Of a stretch of 64,000 nucleotides of DNA, positions 54,122-63,516 are shown one piece after another. The DNA comes from Pirellulaceae bacterium (GTDB lineage Bacteria > Planctomycetota > Planctomycetia > Pirellulales > Pirellulaceae). Under the pieces are notes generated by a model. It did no database searches, had not been told where the DNA came from, and saw nothing but the letters and a program-made list of their open reading frames with translations. A program made the position numbers and the translations under genes. Numbering within the stretch: position 1 is the first letter of the stretch; each line of letters starts with the position of its first letter. The stretch is taken from assembly GCA_029243025.1 (NCBI GenBank), contig JAQWSU010000039.1:17131-81130 (forward strand), in the 5' to 3' direction.

Positions 54122-55450
54122 ATGGGTGGCAAGGGTTTAATCGATCGAAGAGATTTCTACGCCTTAGGGGTGGCGGGAATTCTTTGCGCGGTAATTTCCT
54201 GGGCCTGTTCTGAAGCCGTGTTTTCGAGTGTGATTACCTTGAATCAAACCGATCCCTCAAGCGAACAAGAGCCTCGTCCGTATTCGGAACTCATCCGACA
54301 AGGTAACATTTGGTTTGATGGCGATCCCTTAATCGTTTACTCGCAGATGACCGAGTTGTGGTCGGGGGCTCATGCTCTACGAGGCCAGCGTCATCCTCTT
54401 TTCTCACTTTTTACGACTCCTCTGGTCATAGCTATCCACGACCTAACTCACGTACCGTTTTCGATAATCATCAGGGTTTTACTCGCGATTTGGGCAGCCG
54501 CTGGTGGCAGTTTGTTCTTTCTGATTTGCCGCCAAATTACAGGGCGACTTTTAGAAGCATCTGTCTGGACTCTGCTTTTTGCGAGCAGTTCTGGATTTGT
54601 GTTTTGGAGTGGCATTCCCGAATCGTTTCCCTTTGGAATGGTGACTATTCTATTGCCGTTCGCAATGTTGGCGTACCTGAGCAGGTTGCGGCATTCAGAG
54701 ATGCAGTTCACCTTGGCGACGTTCCTGTCACTTGTGGTCACAGTAACAAACGTGATGAGCGGTTTTATTTGCACGCTACTTGCTTTTCGTCCTAAGCAGA
54801 GCCTGGGAATCTTCAAGACAGTGGTTTGTCTCGTCGTCTATGGACTCTTCTTGCAGGCGTTTCTGTTGCCCCAGACTCAAAGAGTAAATTGGCTGCAGCT
54901 GAACGTGAGTAAGCAGTTGCGTTGGGGCAATGCACCGGAGTCGGGCGGTGCTTTTATGAAAGCAAGAGACGTTCTCGTTTGCGGGCAATTAATACCCGAC
55001 GTCGCACAACGTGCAGTTCCCATTACAGCGGATAATGTAATGGCTGGACTTACGGTCCAAGCGGAGCCTTTCACGTAAGTCGGACAATTTGGTGTCGTAT
55101 TGTGGTTGTTGCTTTTGATGCTCGGGGTTTATGCGGGTGGGCGAGTTGCATGGAGAGGTGACCACTTGTTTTTCGCGATTGCTTTTGTGGCAGCTGGCCA
55201 ACTGGGACTTTATCTGCTCTATGGACAAGAAACATTTCTATACGCCGCACACTACGGGCCTGTGTTCACGTTGCTTTCAGCGTTCGTTGGTCGGACTCAG
55301 TTTCGTACCATCGCGACTTGCTTGGCGGTGATGTTATTGTTTAATCAAATTGCGCACAATTCGGCGGAATTTAATTGGAGCAGACAATTTCTCAATCACA
55401 GTGTAGTCAACAATCAACTTGTTATCTTGCATGATGTAAATCACAATTGA
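54122..55450 (+). pseudogene. Polytopic membrane protein (GT-C-like), broken by an in-frame TAA
   Basis: ATG 54122 opens a multi-helix protein (about eight hydrophobic segments) with a charged loop after helix 1 and LWSGAHALRGQRHPLFSLFTT, reminiscent of dolichyl-mannosyltransferase-like GT-C enzymes. It stops at TAA 55076. The same frame then continues without a gap as VGQFGVVLWLLLLMLGVYA and further helices to TGA at 55448. The second half has only a TTG as potential start and no ribosome site. A single nonsense change (or sequencing error) in a ~442-residue gene is the simplest view. It follows the HAD-UbiA gene by 58 bp and could use its lipid-sugar product. Confidence 0.75.
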
Positions 55451-55616
55451 TTAATCGAGATTGCAGGCGTGAAGGAAAAGTGTATCGCAGCGTTCGTTAA
55501 GGCGCCCTTGTGAAGTGATCCCTGTACCGAGCGCCTGACATGCCATCTTCACTAGCTAGACGGTTAGTGAAATGGCGGAACGACAAAGAAACTTCAGGAC
55601 TTCGAAAGGGGAGAAG

Positions 55617-56801
55617 ATGTCGTTGGAGGTAAACACTCTAAAAAAAATGCTTCATGAGGAAATAGACCAACTTGAAGACATGGCTGTCAGAAGAAGGTTA
55701 CAGTATCTCATGGTTTGTTCCCCACCTGAAAAGCGAGAACAGCTTGCAGCAAGCTTTGTGGAAGTTGTTTCCAATTATTTAAAGGAGAATGGAATACAGA
55801 ATCCTCCGATTCTTGATCAGGCTGAAGAAGATCGTGTGACCGTTCACTTCGAGGAGCTGAAAGAGGATGGTATTACCAGACTTGGGCCTCTTCTTTCTCC
55901 TCAACAGGCATCAGAGATTCGGGGCCATTTAGCCCATTGCCCTGTGTTTGGTGGTGGAACAGTAAACTCCGGAACGAAAACAGGATGGGAGCCCATCTCG
56001 GAGGCTAAAAAAAAACATGCGCAGTGTTCCTACAAGCTCAATGACTTGGTCGAAGCTCCTCACCTTCTCGAAATGATGTCATCTCCCGTTATGATTCGCC
56101 TCGCAACGAGGTATCTTGGCGCACCTCCTACGATTTTTTCCCCGAACCTATTTTGGTCCTTCTCTCATTCCAAAAAAGCCTCTGCGGGTCAGGTGATACA
56201 CCGGGACTGGGATGGTTTTCGTCACCTTGCTCTTTTTGTCTACCTCGTCGATGTCGATAAAGAGAACGGAGCCCATCAGTATTTAAAGAAGAGCCACGCC
56301 CTGGATTCCATTAATGAACTCTTGTTGAGAGAAGAAGGTAAAAGCGAGTTGCCTTCAAAAAGCGATCTCTTTTATTATCATTTTGATGATCCATGCCCCG
56401 GCAATGAGCGGCTTTTGTCTCTCTTTTCAGAGGAGGAGGTTTCTCTGAGCGGTGTTGCTGGTGAGGCCTTTCTCGTCGATCCCTTTGGTCTCCACCGAGG
56501 TCATCCTCTGATCAAAGGCGAGCGTTTGCTCTTTTGGGCCCGATACAGTTTTTACCACAACGGAAATGCCGTCGATATTTCGAGATCCCTGATTCCGATG
56601 GAGTCCGTCCGTCAACGGATACCGAACGACCGCCTGCACAAGTACATGCTTCGAACCTTTATCGAGTCCGAATTTAGCGTGCTTTCAGAATCCGAATTAC
56701 ATTTGCCATCGTTCTTGTTAATGGATCCACCTCTAAGGTTTCATCAACCTAGAGAATCGGGAATGTTTGACCTTCTTCGTAAGTTGCTTTCCTGGAAATA
56801 A
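55617..56801 (+). CDS. Phytanoyl-CoA dioxygenase (PhyH)-like Fe(II)/2OG oxygenase
   Basis: 394 aa from ATG 55617 (AAGGGGAG just upstream); 55572 would add an unlikely basic leader. Residues 1-90 are helical and charged. The jelly-roll has the iron site HRDWDG (HxD) near residue 200 and the distal histidine in LHRGHPLIKGERLLFWARY near 310, with the arginine that would bind 2-oxoglutarate. Substrates of this family range from lipids to secondary metabolites. Single gene with lower GC than its neighbours; possibly acquired. Confidence 0.82.
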   Translation: MSLEVNTLKKMLHEEIDQLEDMAVRRRLQYLMVCSPPEKREQLAASFVEVVSNYLKENGIQNPPILDQAEEDRVTVHFEELKEDGITRLGPLLSPQQASEIRGHLAHCPVFGGGTVNSGTKTGWEPISEAKKKHAQCSYKLNDLVEAPHLLEMMSSPVMIRLATRYLGAPPTIFSPNLFWSFSHSKKASAGQVIHRDWDGFRHLALFVYLVDVDKENGAHQYLKKSHALDSINELLLREEGKSELPSKSDLFYYHFDDPCPGNERLLSLFSEEEVSLSGVAGEAFLVDPFGLHRGHPLIKGERLLFWARYSFYHNGNAVDISRSLIPMESVRQRIPNDRLHKYMLRTFIESEFSVLSESELHLPSFLLMDPPLRFHQPRESGMFDLLRKLLSWK

Positions 56802-56885
56802 AACAGAGTCTGTTGGTTCAGACGACGACGGCAACATCGAAGTGGTGGACGGTGGAGTCATTTCGATAACGCTTGTCAAGTCAAT

Positions 56886-57379
56886 TTATTGAAGGATAAG
56901 GCTCTGCTGGCAGATCGCCTCGAAAGGAATGTGCCTGCAAAAAGTTCTACACGCGATCTGACTTAGGGTTGGAGACTGGCCATTTTTATTCACGACCTGG
57001 GTTCTTGTAACCATCTTCCCCAAAGTTCTCGACGTTGTCGATTCAAGAACGAAGTAATAGGCAAGCAGAATTATTATGCCAATCAAGAATCCAGGTGTTT
57101 CGTCAAGAAAGGAAGCCCCTCTTTCGCCGCCAATGACCAAAATGACGACGCGAACACGAAAGGAACAATAGTTTGGGCAACATAGTCGATGGGTAAGTTT
57201 CTGAATCACGCTCTTCGACTGGCCGGCAGGATGGACAGTTGAGCGTCCAATGAGTGCGATACGGTTGTGGAGGCGTACGGATTTTCTGGAGTATCGATGT
57301 GGTTCTTTCGGGACTCTATGCGCCTCAGTTCTTCTGTTGGGTATTCACTTTTGATTTCGCGATGATCAGATACCGGCAT
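56886..57379 (-). pseudogene. Decayed RDD-family membrane protein
   Basis: On the minus strand: ENPYASTTV and LPASRRA, TGA at 57208, then IDYVAQTIVPFVFASSFW in the same frame, a frameshift near 57130, and GFLIGIIILLAYYFVLESTTSRTLGKM with TQVVNKNGQSPTLSQI and RTFCRHIPFEAICQ. The block order is that of RDD proteins (first helix, YYxxxEsxxxRTLGKmxxxxxVxxxxG, RxxxRxIPFE), but the C-terminal WHDxxSGT part is missing. The start region overlaps the end of the molybdoenzyme gene. Confidence 0.72.
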
Positions 57380-58115
57380 ACCAGGACCACCCGTTTTGGA
57401 TGGATCCGCTCTCACCGCCGTCATTAAATTTATCCGTAACGACGATGCCTTTCAGATATTTCATGCTTTTGTATCCCAATTGCCGCTCAATTCTAATGCG
57501 CAGCGGGGCCCCGTGAGGGATGGATAGATCTCGGCCATTCATCCCGTATGCGAGAATGCTTTGGGGGTGCATCACATCAAGCATGTCGAGGCTGTCGACC
57601 CAGCCATCATACGAATAGAGAGTAACGAAGCGGGCTGTAGGGAGCAGACCTGCCGCATTCAGGACACGACTTAGGGGCACGCCTGTCCATTCCGCAATGG
57701 CGGACCAGCCCTCTTCGCACGTGTGCCTTGTAATCTGCGTCTGGGAGGGGAATTGTTTCAGGGCGGCCAACGAAAAAGAGCCGGGGCGACTGACTAGGCC
57801 TTCGACCGATAGGCTCCAGTCGGAAAAATAGTTGCGCTGTAATTGGCCGTAGATTTCACTCGGATTGGGTCGGTTGCTATCTGCCGGATTTGTGGTGCCA
57901 ATGGCAGGAAACGAAGTGATGTCGTCGTGACTGTATTCCTTGACCAGTGACTGACCAGGTAGCAGAGTTCGGTGTGCGGCATAAGTGAGATTGTCACCCA
58001 TCCGTAGAATGTTTCCGTAGGTCGGTGGTAGCTCTTTTGAGCAACCGGGGAGGTAGAGTCCGCCAACGGAGGCCAGTCCTGTAACGAGTGCTTTGCGACG
58101 TGTGTGTTGTTTCAT
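57366..58115 (-). CDS. Exported sulfite-oxidase-type molybdopterin oxidoreductase
   Basis: 249 aa. Leader combines a twin arginine (TRRKALVTGLASVGG) with a lipobox-like LPGC, so a Tat-exported lipoprotein is possible. The molybdenum-binding cysteine is in TRHTCEEGWSAIAEWTGVPL; GLVSRPGSFSLAALKQFP, the YSYDGWVDSLDM strand and IPHGAPLRIRIERQLGYKSMKYL follow the SUOX/MsrP pattern. Its start overlaps the cytochrome b gene stop by ATGA, so electrons probably flow between them. Confidence 0.92.
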   Translation of the reverse strand: MKQHTRRKALVTGLASVGGLYLPGCSKELPPTYGNILRMGDNLTYAAHRTLLPGQSLVKEYSHDDITSFPAIGTTNPADSNRPNPSEIYGQLQRNYFSDWSLSVEGLVSRPGSFSLAALKQFPSQTQITRHTCEEGWSAIAEWTGVPLSRVLNAAGLLPTARFVTLYSYDGWVDSLDMLDVMHPQSILAYGMNGRDLSIPHGAPLRIRIERQLGYKSMKYLKGIVVTDKFNDGGESGSIQNGWSWYAGI

Positions 58116-58879
58116 TTCGACGCTTTTTTCCCCAAGGTCATTGCGAGCATCTGGCGTTTAAATCCTGACCTGCTGACCATTACCACATGCACGAGTAGAA
58201 ACATGAAGAGAAAGATGGAATCAAAAAAATGAATTGTGCGGGCAGACTGGAATCCGCCAAACATGCCTGACAGGAAAGGGAAAGGAGCCGTAATCGCCGG
58301 TGACATTGCGAGCCCCGTAAGCACCATTAACGGGAAGGCAACGAAGATGACGACACAATACGCGAGCTTCTGTAGTAGCCCGTATTGAGGTCCACCCGTG
58401 GCAGGACGAATCTTCAATTGCAGATGGCGTTTTAAATCCTGCAGAAATAACGGCGGAGTAAACTCGCCTTGTCGGGGAACGAGATATCGCCAGAAATACC
58501 CAGTGAACATACCGGTCAGGACATAAATCCCACCGGCAATGAACAGGAACCAAGCGGCCAAGAAATGCAAGCTGCGCCCCCAGTTGTTCTGATTGTAGAT
58601 ATCGTAGGTGCGACTCGAGCTGATGGGCGGGGCTTGACCGCCGAAAAAACTTTCGCTGCCCTTCCAGCCGCCATGCTGATGGTTGCGGCTTATGGGGATC
58701 TCAAACAGTGCCGGTGTCAATTCGTTTCCGCTCTCGCCCCAATAGAGACGTGGGTGACACATGAGAATTACGAAACCCGATACTGCTAATGTCAGAAAAC
58801 TTGTAGCAACGATCCAGTGTGAGATTTTGACCCACGGTTTGTGTCGTACTTCCGAGTCAGCTGAGCTATGAGTGCGCAT
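58112..58879 (-). CDS. Cytochrome b561-like membrane subunit
   Basis: 255 aa with four main hydrophobic helices. Likely haem ligands: KISHWIVATSF in helix 1, RSLHFLAAWFLF in helix 2, RTIHFFDSIFLFMFLLVHVVMVSRSG in the last helix. A ~60-residue periplasmic loop separates helices 1 and 2. It should pass electrons between the quinone pool and the exported molybdoenzyme encoded by the overlapping next gene, as MsrQ does for MsrP, though it resembles the Ni/Fe-hydrogenase/formate-dehydrogenase cytochrome b type more than MsrQ. Confidence 0.9.
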   Translation of the reverse strand: MRTHSSADSEVRHKPWVKISHWIVATSFLTLAVSGFVILMCHPRLYWGESGNELTPALFEIPISRNHQHGGWKGSESFFGGQAPPISSSRTYDIYNQNNWGRSLHFLAAWFLFIAGGIYVLTGMFTGYFWRYLVPRQGEFTPPLFLQDLKRHLQLKIRPATGGPQYGLLQKLAYCVVIFVAFPLMVLTGLAMSPAITAPFPFLSGMFGGFQSARTIHFFDSIFLFMFLLVHVVMVSRSGFKRQMLAMTLGKKASK

Positions 58880-59327
58880 CGGTTTGAAGAGGCGTTTGTT
58901 TCTTAAGAGTTGTTGCTAAAGCCGCGGTTCCATCATGTCGTTTTATATCCGCTACTCTTTTGGCGAAATCAACTACGCCTTGTGTAGCAGATGCCGCAGT
59001 CGGTTGTCTACCGAATTCTGAGTGGAAGAACAGAGGAAGTTGAGGCAAGGACTCAGGTTTGCAGCATGGGATGCGTGATGAGTCGTTGTACAATTAACGC
59101 TTGAAGATATCCATCTCGTTGAAGAAAAAGGACAATTCACGGGGTAATTTATGCGGTGATCTCGCACAACGTGACAGAAGGCCAGTTTGTTAAGTTGCAA
59201 CTTATAAGGCGGGAGGCTTTGAGTGTGTCTACCAGGAATCTGCGGAGAGCATTGAGGGAGATAACTGGCATCCCAGATGCGTAGCGAACCAAGGAACTTT
59301 TTCGTACTTGAGGAGAAACCTAGTCAG
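58880..59327. other. Divergent promoter region
   Basis: 448 bp between the cytochrome b gene and the secreted protein gene, divergently transcribed. No gene seen. Confidence 0.4.
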
Positions 59328-60170
59328 ATGAATCAATCAATGAATAGAATTCTTATCCGTGTTGCTTTTTTAGTCATCTGTGCTCCTGCCCTGGCCACGC
59401 CTACGCTGGCCGATGAAGTTTCGAATCAAGCGAAGGATTCAGAAGACGATGTTTACTACTATGGATCATTCACTCGTTTTCAACCAGGGAAAGAGGATGA
59501 GGCGCGGAGTTTTATCTATCAGCATTTTTGGACGGTCGACAAGGTGATTGGTCGAAAGCCTATCCCCTTTGATTTTGTCACCGGCCCCTGGGATCACGTT
59601 GTGTTTTTTCGTCTCGAGAATGGGCTTGCCGATGCAGAGATCGAGAAAACCGCCATGCTGCAACAGTGGAAGCAACAATTTGAAAAGCAAGAGGGAGGCT
59701 CGGAGGAAGCAGCTAAAGCACAAGCGAATTTTGACGCGATGGTCGATCAAACCGTCTCGGGATTATTTAAGATACCCTCCGACGACGTGGAAGTCATTGA
59801 AAACGCGTACAGTTGGAACGCCAAGGAAAGCTACTTTCGTGTGCAGTTCGTCAATTACAAGGCGGGTAAGAAGCCGGCTGCTACCGACTTGATCATGAAA
59901 TATTTTAGACCGGCTCGGCAGAAAATTGACCGAGTCGTCGTACCGCTTTTCTCTGTCGCCGGACCTTATGATCAAATCGTATTCATCCAGATTGAGCCCT
60001 CAAGCCTCGAAAGCATTACCGCTGACAGCCAGGATGCTGCCTGGATCCAAGCAATGGGTGGTGAAGAAAAGGCGGCGAAAGCTCGCAGCCTCTATAACGG
60101 TTTTGTCCAACAGGATCTTCGAGAGATCGCGATTGGTCGCTGGTGTCGAGACCGCGCGGCCCGTCATTAG
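59328..60170 (+). CDS. Secreted protein with two tandem related domains
   Basis: 280 aa from ATG 59328 (AGGAGAAACC upstream), starting a signal peptide (RILIRVAFLVICAPALA). Two ~110-residue halves follow the same plan: YYGSFTRFQPGKEDEARSFI...GPWDHVVFFRLENG...KAQANF and YFRVQFVNYKAGKKPAATDLI...GPYDQIVFIQIEPS...KARSLY. The pattern resembles dimeric alpha-beta barrel (ABM/EthD-like) domains, with the duplication giving a pseudo-dimer. Function unknown. Confidence 0.75.
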   Translation: MNQSMNRILIRVAFLVICAPALATPTLADEVSNQAKDSEDDVYYYGSFTRFQPGKEDEARSFIYQHFWTVDKVIGRKPIPFDFVTGPWDHVVFFRLENGLADAEIEKTAMLQQWKQQFEKQEGGSEEAAKAQANFDAMVDQTVSGLFKIPSDDVEVIENAYSWNAKESYFRVQFVNYKAGKKPAATDLIMKYFRPARQKIDRVVVPLFSVAGPYDQIVFIQIEPSSLESITADSQDAAWIQAMGGEEKAAKARSLYNGFVQQDLREIAIGRWCRDRAARH

Positions 60171-60280
60171 GCACCATCTTAAGCACTATCGCTGCTAGAA
60201 AAAGTAACAGCGACTTGGCGATCAGGTGACTCATTTGCGAGGTGACTCGTTTTTTGCTCTGCCGAATTCTGCCCGCTTTG

Positions 60281-61786
60281 CTAGTTGGTGCGGAAATAGG
60301 GTTGGGTGGCTTGTTGTTCGAAACGGTCGCCGATCGCTTTCAAATTGAGCGGCGCCTTGTTGCGGCGATTCCACCACTGGTCGGCCAGCTTGGGGTCATA
60401 TTTTGGATTCTTCGTTGGCATCTGAGCACCGATTCGTTGGCGCCATATGGCCAAATCCTCTCGTAGTTGATTGGCCTTTTCCGGCATTGCAGATGCCAGG
60501 TTGTTTGTTTCGCCGATGTCGTTGGACAATTCATACAATTCAACGGAGCCGTCATCCAACCATTCGATCAATTTGAAATTTCCCTGGCGTATTGCGCTTG
60601 CGGGTTCACTGTGGTGATAGTGAGGATAGTGGTAATGCAAGGCCTCACGCCCAATGTCTTCTTTGGGGTCAAGCAGCAAGGGTTTGAGGCTGACGCCATC
60701 CAATGGCTGGTCGGGCGTATCAATTTCCGCAATCGCACAAAATGTCGGTAGCAGATCCCAGGTTGCTGTCGGCTGGTGGCAAAGGCTTTCGGCCGGCGTT
60801 ATATCAGGCCAGCGGATAATGAGTGGAACGCGAATACCACCTTCATAGATCGTTCCCTTTTCTGCTCGCAGCGGCGCGTTGGTTGAAACGACTTGGCCAT
60901 TGCGGGTGTAGATCTCCCGAAGTCCACCGTTGTCGGACGCGACCACGACGACGGTATTGTTCGCCAGTTGTAATTCATCAAGCGTGTCAAGCAGGCGGCC
61001 GATTTGCCTGTCTAAGTCTTTGATCATGGCGGCGTACACTGGATGGTTCACGCCATCATTTGGCTTTGGCTTGTGTTTGTATTTATCGACCGACGTGGGT
61101 TCGGCCTGAATTGGGATATGAACGGCATGATGTGACAGGTGTAAAAAAAATGGCCGATCATGTTTCGCTTGCTCTTTGAGAAACCAGATTGCTTGGTCGG
61201 TGATTAAATTCATTCGCTTAGGACCGTCTGGTCGGCCGTCACGCCACTCTTGAAATGACTCGCCGAGTTGCCCCGCTGTGATCTGATATCCGTGTTGTGA
61301 GGGGGAGTGTTTCGGGCCCCGGCCTAGATGCCATTTTCCAAAATAGCCGGTTACATAGTCTGCATCTCCGAGAGCTTCTCCGGGTGTTGTCAGATGGTGG
61401 TCGAGATGATCAGGCATCGGGGGCACGACAAGCTTTGCAAACGGCTTCCAGTGTCCTGGCAAGAAGTCGGTGATTCCAACGCGAGCAGAGTTCTGTCCTG
61501 ATTCGATCGTACCTCGCGTCGATGAACAAACAGGCGTCGCGTAAAAATCGGTAAATCGAATTCCCTCTTTTGCAAGCTGATCGATCCGTGGGGTATCGTG
61601 AAATGGGTGCCCATAGCAAGCAAGGTCGGGCCACCCCATATCGTCGATCAAGACGAAGAGAATATTGGGTCGGTGCTCAGCCAAAGCTCTTTGGGAGACA
61701 TTGATAGTGAGCAGCATGCCAGCAACGCAAACGGCAACGAATCGCAATGCCTGTTGAGATAATCTGCAGCGTGATTGGTTCTTCAT
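60281..61786 (-). CDS. Secreted sulfatase with atypical CSSTR motif
   Basis: 501 aa with signal peptide (FVAVCVAGMLLTINVSQRALA). Metal residues in LIDDMGWPD, FGKWHLGRG and VVASDNGG. The formylglycine motif is CSSTRG (Cys87), with serine where proline or alanine is usual in CxPxR/CxAxR. It resembles the S1_16-type planctomycete sulfatases (FYATPVCSSTRG; HYHYPHYHH near the C-terminus). If the cysteine is converted, it cleaves sulfate esters of polysaccharides; neighbour is a DUF1501 gene on the same strand. Confidence 0.9.
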   Translation of the reverse strand: MKNQSRCRLSQQALRFVAVCVAGMLLTINVSQRALAEHRPNILFVLIDDMGWPDLACYGHPFHDTPRIDQLAKEGIRFTDFYATPVCSSTRGTIESGQNSARVGITDFLPGHWKPFAKLVVPPMPDHLDHHLTTPGEALGDADYVTGYFGKWHLGRGPKHSPSQHGYQITAGQLGESFQEWRDGRPDGPKRMNLITDQAIWFLKEQAKHDRPFFLHLSHHAVHIPIQAEPTSVDKYKHKPKPNDGVNHPVYAAMIKDLDRQIGRLLDTLDELQLANNTVVVVASDNGGLREIYTRNGQVVSTNAPLRAEKGTIYEGGIRVPLIIRWPDITPAESLCHQPTATWDLLPTFCAIAEIDTPDQPLDGVSLKPLLLDPKEDIGREALHYHYPHYHHSEPASAIRQGNFKLIEWLDDGSVELYELSNDIGETNNLASAMPEKANQLREDLAIWRQRIGAQMPTKNPKYDPKLADQWWNRRNKAPLNLKAIGDRFEQQATQPYFRTN

Positions 61787-61912
61787 TGATTTGCCTCGAC
61801 AAGATTGCTAGGGCGAAAGCGATGCGGATGGAAGCGGATTTGGTTGATTCTCGCTTCTTTCACTGGATGATCGTATTGGCGATTTATTATTGGCTTGCAG
61901 CGTAACGCGTTG

Positions 61913-63322
61913 CTATCGCAAACCGGGAATGACAGATACACCAGATGTCGCATTTAAGACATTGTTGGAAAGACCAGGCTGTAATCGAACATCACCACCA
62001 TGCAGCACTGTTTCCATGACGGTTCCTAGCAGTTGATCGGTGGTGATCGGTGTCGTTGCCGGTCTTTCTCCATGACTGGCTGATTGGCCAATGACGCAGC
62101 CGCCGGGGGTCCCGCCACCATGCAGCAGCAGGGGCGTCAGGTTTCCCCAATGGTCGCGCCCACCACGCGGATTGAGTTTTGGTGTCCGGCCCATCTCGCC
62201 GGTCGCCACAAGCAAGATATCGTCTTGTAAGCCACGGGATTCGACATCTTCGATGTAGGCCGATAAGGCGTGATCGAATGGTCGCCCCACCACTTCCATG
62301 CCTCGTTCTACGTTCAGATTGTTCTGATCCGCATGCATATCCCAGACGAAATCGGTGCTGACAGTCACAAATGTACAGCCTGCTTCGCACAAGCGTCGAG
62401 CCAGTAGCAATAACTTACCGAGTGACTTTGCATTGTGTCCGTAACGTTCACGATTGTTTTTGTCTTGCCAGGAATCAGGGAGGTAAAAATCTGCCGTATC
62501 GTAACGGGCTAAAGTTTTTGGATCCTCGTCGGATAAATCGAAGGCTTTCCCCACACCACCCATGATGGTCTCAAATGCCTGTTGTTGGATGCTGTCCAAA
62601 CCAAGCCGTTGCGAATCGTCGAGTGCTCGCCGAGCGTTGTCCAACGTCGATAACAGCTGTTTACGGTCTTCCAGTCGTTGGCGAGACAAGTGTAGCTTCA
62701 TGGACTCCTGCAATTTGCCATCGCCGCCAGGCAGAAATGGTTTGGTGGAGAGTCCCAAGTCACCCGTTGAGGTGAAATCTCCGAAATTTGGAATCGGGCC
62801 GTTGAGTTCTCCGTCAACGGCCTGAGGGAATAATCCGACGTTAGTCGGCATACCTGTGCGAGGGTCGTTTGCGCCCAAAACCTTGGCGACAATAGAACCC
62901 ATATTCGCTTGCAAAGTCTGTGTGCTGACAATGGGTTGTAATTTGTGAGCGCTACTCCCACTTTGGTAGGATCGCACAATCGATGTGCGGTGAGCCCATT
63001 GTGCGAGGTTCGGCATGTTTGCGCTGTATTCCACACCGGGTACTGAGGTAGCGCAACTGCCGTAGACGCTGCGGATTTCAGACGGAGCGAGTGGCTTGGG
63101 GTCAAAGGTTTCAAATTGACTCGGGCCACCGTGCAGGAACAGAAAAATCACCGACTTTCCTGTGGCGAGTTGCGTAGCGGCTCTCAGGTTGGAAGCTCCG
63201 AACAGTCCGCTTGCGCCCAGTAGTCCCCCTACACGCAAGAACGTACGTCGATTACCGCCCAGTTGATCGGAGAATTCTAACGCTGCCATGCGATTGTTAC
63301 CCAGTCCCGTCCCGTTCTTCAC
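61913..63322 (-). CDS. DUF1501 family Tat-exported protein
   Basis: 469 aa; ATG 63289 is an alternative start. Tat leader NRRTFLRVGGLLGASG. DUF1501 landmarks: VIFLFLHGGPSQFETFDPKP, HRTSIVRSYQSGSSAH, LARRLCEAGCTFVTVSTDFVWDMHADQ, LLVATGEMGRTPKLNPRGGRDHWG and GGCVIGQSASHGERP. The family is related to the alkaline phosphatase/sulfatase superfamily; role unknown. It usually pairs with DUF1549/1553 cytochrome proteins, which are not seen here; the window becomes foreign just upstream of its start, where such a gene might have been. Confidence 0.92.
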   Translation of the reverse strand: MKNGTGLGNNRMAALEFSDQLGGNRRTFLRVGGLLGASGLFGASNLRAATQLATGKSVIFLFLHGGPSQFETFDPKPLAPSEIRSVYGSCATSVPGVEYSANMPNLAQWAHRTSIVRSYQSGSSAHKLQPIVSTQTLQANMGSIVAKVLGANDPRTGMPTNVGLFPQAVDGELNGPIPNFGDFTSTGDLGLSTKPFLPGGDGKLQESMKLHLSRQRLEDRKQLLSTLDNARRALDDSQRLGLDSIQQQAFETIMGGVGKAFDLSDEDPKTLARYDTADFYLPDSWQDKNNRERYGHNAKSLGKLLLLARRLCEAGCTFVTVSTDFVWDMHADQNNLNVERGMEVVGRPFDHALSAYIEDVESRGLQDDILLVATGEMGRTPKLNPRGGRDHWGNLTPLLLHGGGTPGGCVIGQSASHGERPATTPITTDQLLGTVMETVLHGGDVRLQPGLSNNVLNATSGVSVIPGLR

Positions 63323-63452
63323 CGTTTTGATATCAAAAACCGTTTTCTATCCTAAAGAAGCTTGATCTCGTCGTCCAGGTAAATACCAGCCGGGTCTGGG
63401 GTTTGCTGTTTATTGCAAGTCCGTGCCTAATGCTCGCCAATCAGTTGGGGCC

Positions 63453-63516
63453 TGCGTTGGTGCGTTGGTGCGTTGGTGCGTTGGTGCGTTGGTGCGCAGG
63501 TGCGTAGGTGCGTAGG
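63453..63516. repeat. 8-bp microsatellite, eight copies
   Basis: Five perfect TGCGTTGG units (63453-63492), then TGCGCAGG and two TGCGTAGG. It ends exactly where the yejE-like reading frame begins. Confidence 0.97.

Noticed and set aside
55100..55450. Separate small membrane protein gene
   Set aside because: Starts only at TTG, no ribosome site, and is in frame with the upstream membrane gene across one TAA.
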